This document shows, in pieces, positions 11,226 to 13,618 of a stretch of DNA of 13,618 nucleotides. The stretch's first letter is position 1. Each line of letters opens with the position of its first letter. The notes below the pieces were generated by a model that saw nothing but the letters and a program-made list of their open reading frames with translations, was not told the DNA's origin and did not search any database. The DNA comes from JBCCSZ01 sp039199225 (GTDB lineage Bacteria; Bacteroidota; Bacteroidia; Chitinophagales; Saprospiraceae). The position numbers and the translations under genes were made by a program. Location of the stretch: assembly GCA_039199225.1 (NCBI GenBank), contig JBCCSZ010000221.1:1-13618 (forward strand), read 5' to 3'.

Positions 11226-12896
11226 ATGTTACAACTGATGAGATTAAGCTATTATATCATTCTTTTAACTGCCTTTGTTGCATGCTCCGCCGGTTCTTCT
11301 GTATCAGCCGGAGACCACTCCATGGTGAATGTCTCAAAACTAAGACGCAGCATCAGTTTCCGTGTCGATGGTCCCTATGTTTTTCGCAAAAAAGATAAGC
11401 TCATTGCCAAATCCATCAAGCTGGAAGGTACCAACTTCCAAGTCATCGAAAAAACTTTTTCCTTCAACGATGGTACACAGCCGGTAATCGTCTGCGAATC
11501 TGAAAGCATGAAGGGCCTCTCCTTCGAAGTCCCCATTCGCAAGCCACAAAGTTCTCCGCCCAGCACCTACGATGAACCCGAAAAGATTTTTGCCATTTCC
11601 GACATTGAAGGCAACTTCAAGGCGCTCGTACTGAGCTTGCAAGGCAATAATGTAATCGATAAAGACCTCAAATGGTCCTATGGCAAGGGTCACCTCGTGC
11701 TAGTGGGTGATTTCTTTGATCGTGGAGACGATGTGACGGCGGTGCTGTGGTTGTTGTACAAATTGGAAGCGGAGGCGCAAGCGCAAGGCGGCATGGTACA
11801 CTTCATCATCGGCAACCACGAGGAGATGAACATTCGCGGGGATTTGCGCTACGTTCGCGACAAGTACAAAATCGTTGCAAGAAAGCTCAATATGCCCTAC
11901 AAATCCCTCTATGGAAAAAATACGGTGCTGGGGAATTGGTTGAGGTCAAAAAATATGATTGAAAAGGTAGGTCAAAATTTATTTGTTCATGGTGGATTGA
12001 GTCCCCGAGTGGCCAATTACAACATACGCCTCAAAAATATGAATGAATTGGGGCGGACTTACTACGGTACGGAAAAATGGCGGATGAAGGAAAAAGGAGG
12101 TATGGCTGAACTGATGTTTGCAAACCAAGGGCCTATGTGGTACAGAGGCTACTTCAGCAATACCCTTCAACAAAAGGATGTAGACCAAATTTGCCAAAAG
12201 TACAGCGTCCAGCGCATCATCGTTGGACACACCATTGTCAATGAAATCAGCACCTTGTACAAAGGAAGAATCGTAGCCATCGATGTCAAGCATTCCGTCA
12301 TGCTGAACAATCGTCAACACAATGCCATCATCATTCGAGATGGTCAATGCGTCAAGACGGATATGGATGGTAAAAAGGGTGAAATAGATGCCTTATCCTT
12401 GGAAAGTTCCAATTCTGTTTTCCAGGCCATCCAGCGAAAAAATCAACAGGTTCTCAAAAGCTTTGTCCAGCGCGGCAACGATCTAAATCGCTACTACACC
12501 AACCAAAAATATACCCTACTTCACTACGCTATCAAGCACGACAACCTCGAGGCGGCTAAGTACTTGGTCGAGCAAGGAGCCGATCCCAATCGCTTTTTCG
12601 AAGATAAGACAGCCTTAATGTATGCCATCAAATTGGCGAGAATAGGAATTACACAGTATTTATTGGACAAAGGCGTCAATGTCAACAAAGAGAATTATCG
12701 CAAAAAAACGGCGCTTTACTACGCCGCAAAGTACGGGAATAAAGAGGTGGCAAAAATGTTGATCGACAAGGGGGCCGTCATTGAGCATCGCGACTACAAA
12801 GATCGCAGTCCCATTGATTATGCTTTGTCGAATCAGAACCTTCCAGTGGCAGAATACCTCAAACTGCAGTTGGAAAGCAAAGCGCAAGAAAACTAA
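11226..12896 (+). CDS. Exported metallophosphoesterase with C-terminal ankyrin repeats
   Basis: A 556-aa protein from ATG 11226. The N-terminus MLQLMRLSYYIILLTAFVAC is a signal peptide, either lipoprotein type (Cys20, imperfect lipobox FVAC) or Sec type with cleavage after SVSA. Residues about 120-380 are a calcineurin-like phosphoesterase of the PPP type: FAISDIEGNF (D126, E128), VGDFFDRGDD (D162, D165), IIGNHEEMN (N197, H198), FVHGGLSP (H255) and IVGHT (H335). In the first motif the usual D-x-H is D-x-E, a change I believe recurs in some Bacteroidota homologues. Residues about 396-548 carry four or five ankyrin repeats (LLHYAIKHDNLEAAKYLVEQ, TALMYAIK, TALYYAAKYGNKEVAKMLID, SPIDYAL). The protein probably dephosphorylates a periplasmic or surface substrate, with the ankyrins as binding scaffold. 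A TTG at 11202 would extend it by eight charged residues that do not suit a signal peptide. Confidence 0.85.
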   Translation: MLQLMRLSYYIILLTAFVACSAGSSVSAGDHSMVNVSKLRRSISFRVDGPYVFRKKDKLIAKSIKLEGTNFQVIEKTFSFNDGTQPVIVCESESMKGLSFEVPIRKPQSSPPSTYDEPEKIFAISDIEGNFKALVLSLQGNNVIDKDLKWSYGKGHLVLVGDFFDRGDDVTAVLWLLYKLEAEAQAQGGMVHFIIGNHEEMNIRGDLRYVRDKYKIVARKLNMPYKSLYGKNTVLGNWLRSKNMIEKVGQNLFVHGGLSPRVANYNIRLKNMNELGRTYYGTEKWRMKEKGGMAELMFANQGPMWYRGYFSNTLQQKDVDQICQKYSVQRIIVGHTIVNEISTLYKGRIVAIDVKHSVMLNNRQHNAIIIRDGQCVKTDMDGKKGEIDALSLESSNSVFQAIQRKNQQVLKSFVQRGNDLNRYYTNQKYTLLHYAIKHDNLEAAKYLVEQGADPNRFFEDKTALMYAIKLARIGITQYLLDKGVNVNKENYRKKTALYYAAKYGNKEVAKMLIDKGAVIEHRDYKDRSPIDYALSNQNLPVAEYLKLQLESKAQEN

Positions 12897-13003
12897 GCTT
12901 AGGATACTTTCGAACCTACCAATAGGCAGATGTCCATCAGGCCAGCCTTTACCGAACCAAAAAATTGGCCCTCTAGTTTAAAGACCTAGTTCCAATCGCG
13001 CAC

Positions 13004-13537
13004 CTATTTGTCTTTCTTCCGCCGATAAGTTCCATCGAATATCGTTGCCCAATTTTCTTGATCTATGGATTGGTTCCAGACTTGCCGGATCGTCCCCGCT
13101 TGTGGGTTGTGGTAAAAAGTCAGTCGAAAATAGGTCTTCCCACTGGGCGTTTGGGTCGAACCATAAAAGTCCATAACATCATCCTGAAAATGGCCTGTAA
13201 ACTGATAAGTAACCCCAGACACATCGACCCAGACTTGATTCCAGGTAGAATCCATTCGATTGAAGGTGTTAAAGCTCTTGCCCATAAAGCCGCTGGCCCC
13301 CGTCCAATTTTCCTCTATCACACAGCCATTTAAAATACGTTTGATGCGACTGTAACCCACAACAGTATCTGCTTGGGTATGGTAGACTTCCCACTCCCCC
13401 AGCCAAAAATCAAACTGCCGGTGGAAGGGCGTACCACAGGGGTTGACATTTCCCTGAGCAGAAATATTTAGGCATGAAAGCAGCAGACAGCCTGTGAAAA
13501 GCATTCTAAATAACATGGCAATGGGTTTTGCAACCAT
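13004..13537 (-). CDS. Exported protein with FWLGEW motif, DUF1579-like/lipocalin-like
   Basis: A 177-aa protein from ATG 13537 (a TTG lies just before it, and ATG 13516 would give a shorter signal peptide). The leader ends LLLSCLNISA before QGNVNPCG, consistent with Sec export; LLSC also resembles a lipobox. The mature part has HRQFDFWLGEWEVY, then RILNGCVIEENWTG, then GKSFNTFNRMDSTWNQVWVD. This order is typical of a widespread family of small beta-barrel proteins annotated as hypothetical or DUF1579-like. No catalytic residues are apparent; ligand binding is plausible but unproven. It converges on the ankyrin-phosphoesterase across a 107-bp gap (12897-13003) in which I saw no good terminator. 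Upstream, the next minus-strand gene ends 7 bp away, suggesting an operon. Confidence 0.75.
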   Translation of the reverse strand: MVAKPIAMLFRMLFTGCLLLSCLNISAQGNVNPCGTPFHRQFDFWLGEWEVYHTQADTVVGYSRIKRILNGCVIEENWTGASGFMGKSFNTFNRMDSTWNQVWVDVSGVTYQFTGHFQDDVMDFYGSTQTPSGKTYFRLTFYHNPQAGTIRQVWNQSIDQENWATIFDGTYRRKKDK

Positions 13538-13544
13538 CAAATAA

Positions 13545-13618
13545 TCAACCGATCAACAATCCCTGTTCCACTTGCTTTCGCAACAAGCGGGGGACTTTAA
13601 AGCGAGGGCCGTGCAAGC
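13545..13618 (-). CDS. 3' end of an upstream gene (partial)
   Basis: A minus-strand frame is open from the window edge and ends at TGA 13547-13545, encoding the C-terminus LHGPRFKVPRLLRKQVEQGL followed by LIG. The composition, with an amphipathic basic helix, is protein-like, while the other two minus frames look less natural. The stop lies 7 bp before the ATG of the next gene, as expected for an operon. Too little is present to name the protein. Confidence 0.5.
   Translation of the reverse strand, partial: LHGPRFKVPRLLRKQVEQGLLIG

Noticed and set aside
1..13618. Mobile element, CRISPR, defence or toxin-antitoxin system
   Set aside because: No transposase, integrase, nuclease-defence gene, repeat array or toxin-antitoxin pair could be recognised on either strand.

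Overview
The window looks like chromosomal DNA of a member of the Bacteroidota, probably Saprospiria-like. The evidence is a PorP/SprF-family outer-membrane protein (a type IX secretion component known only in this phylum), two PorT-like small beta-barrels, promoters of the phylum-specific TAnnTTTG type, and little sign of Shine-Dalgarno sequences. Finer placement is inference. I see no tRNA, rRNA, CRISPR array, insertion sequence, integrase or phage gene. Most of the window is ordinary core and envelope gene content.

Layout. 87-2418, minus strand: a conserved 89-aa protein, a PhnP-type metallo-beta-lactamase-fold hydrolase, an 86-aa hypothetical protein and a PorP/SprF-family protein, with short gaps or 4-bp overlaps. 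2613-4000, plus strand: a tandem pair of paralogous exported beta-barrel proteins. 4108-4587: a small lipoprotein behind a good Bacteroidota promoter. 4846-6955: a short Ppx/GppA phosphatase followed after 13 bp by an exported two-lobed aspartyl protease with a PDZ domain. 7038-8297: an ABC-3 family metal transporter permease fused to a DtxR/MntR-like repressor module. 8313-8699, minus strand: RbfA, convergent with the permease. 8700-9037: a 338-bp intergenic region with several inverted repeats. 9038-11155: RecG, ending in a probable terminator. 11226-12896: an exported metallophosphoesterase carrying ankyrin repeats. 13004-13618, minus strand: an exported FWLGEW-motif protein and the 3' tip of the gene upstream of it.

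The genes do not form one pathway. They fall into surface and envelope functions (PorP/SprF protein, barrels, lipoproteins, protease, phosphoesterase), nucleic-acid and ribosome housekeeping (RecG, RbfA), polyphosphate or ppGpp metabolism (Ppx/GppA) and metal homeostasis (permease-repressor fusion). The points most worth a second look are: (a) the permease-repressor fusion, with no ATPase or binding-protein gene beside it in this window; (b) promoters whose -7 box ends exactly 4 nt before the ATG for both that gene and rbfA, which predicts leaderless or nearly leaderless mRNAs; (c) the MBL-fold gene, whose conserved N-terminus runs about 29 codons upstream of the first usable start, into a stretch without ATG, GTG, TTG or CTG; and (d) the ankyrin-phosphoesterase, in which the first metal-motif histidine is replaced by glutamate. 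I do not see a convincing wholly new multi-gene system.
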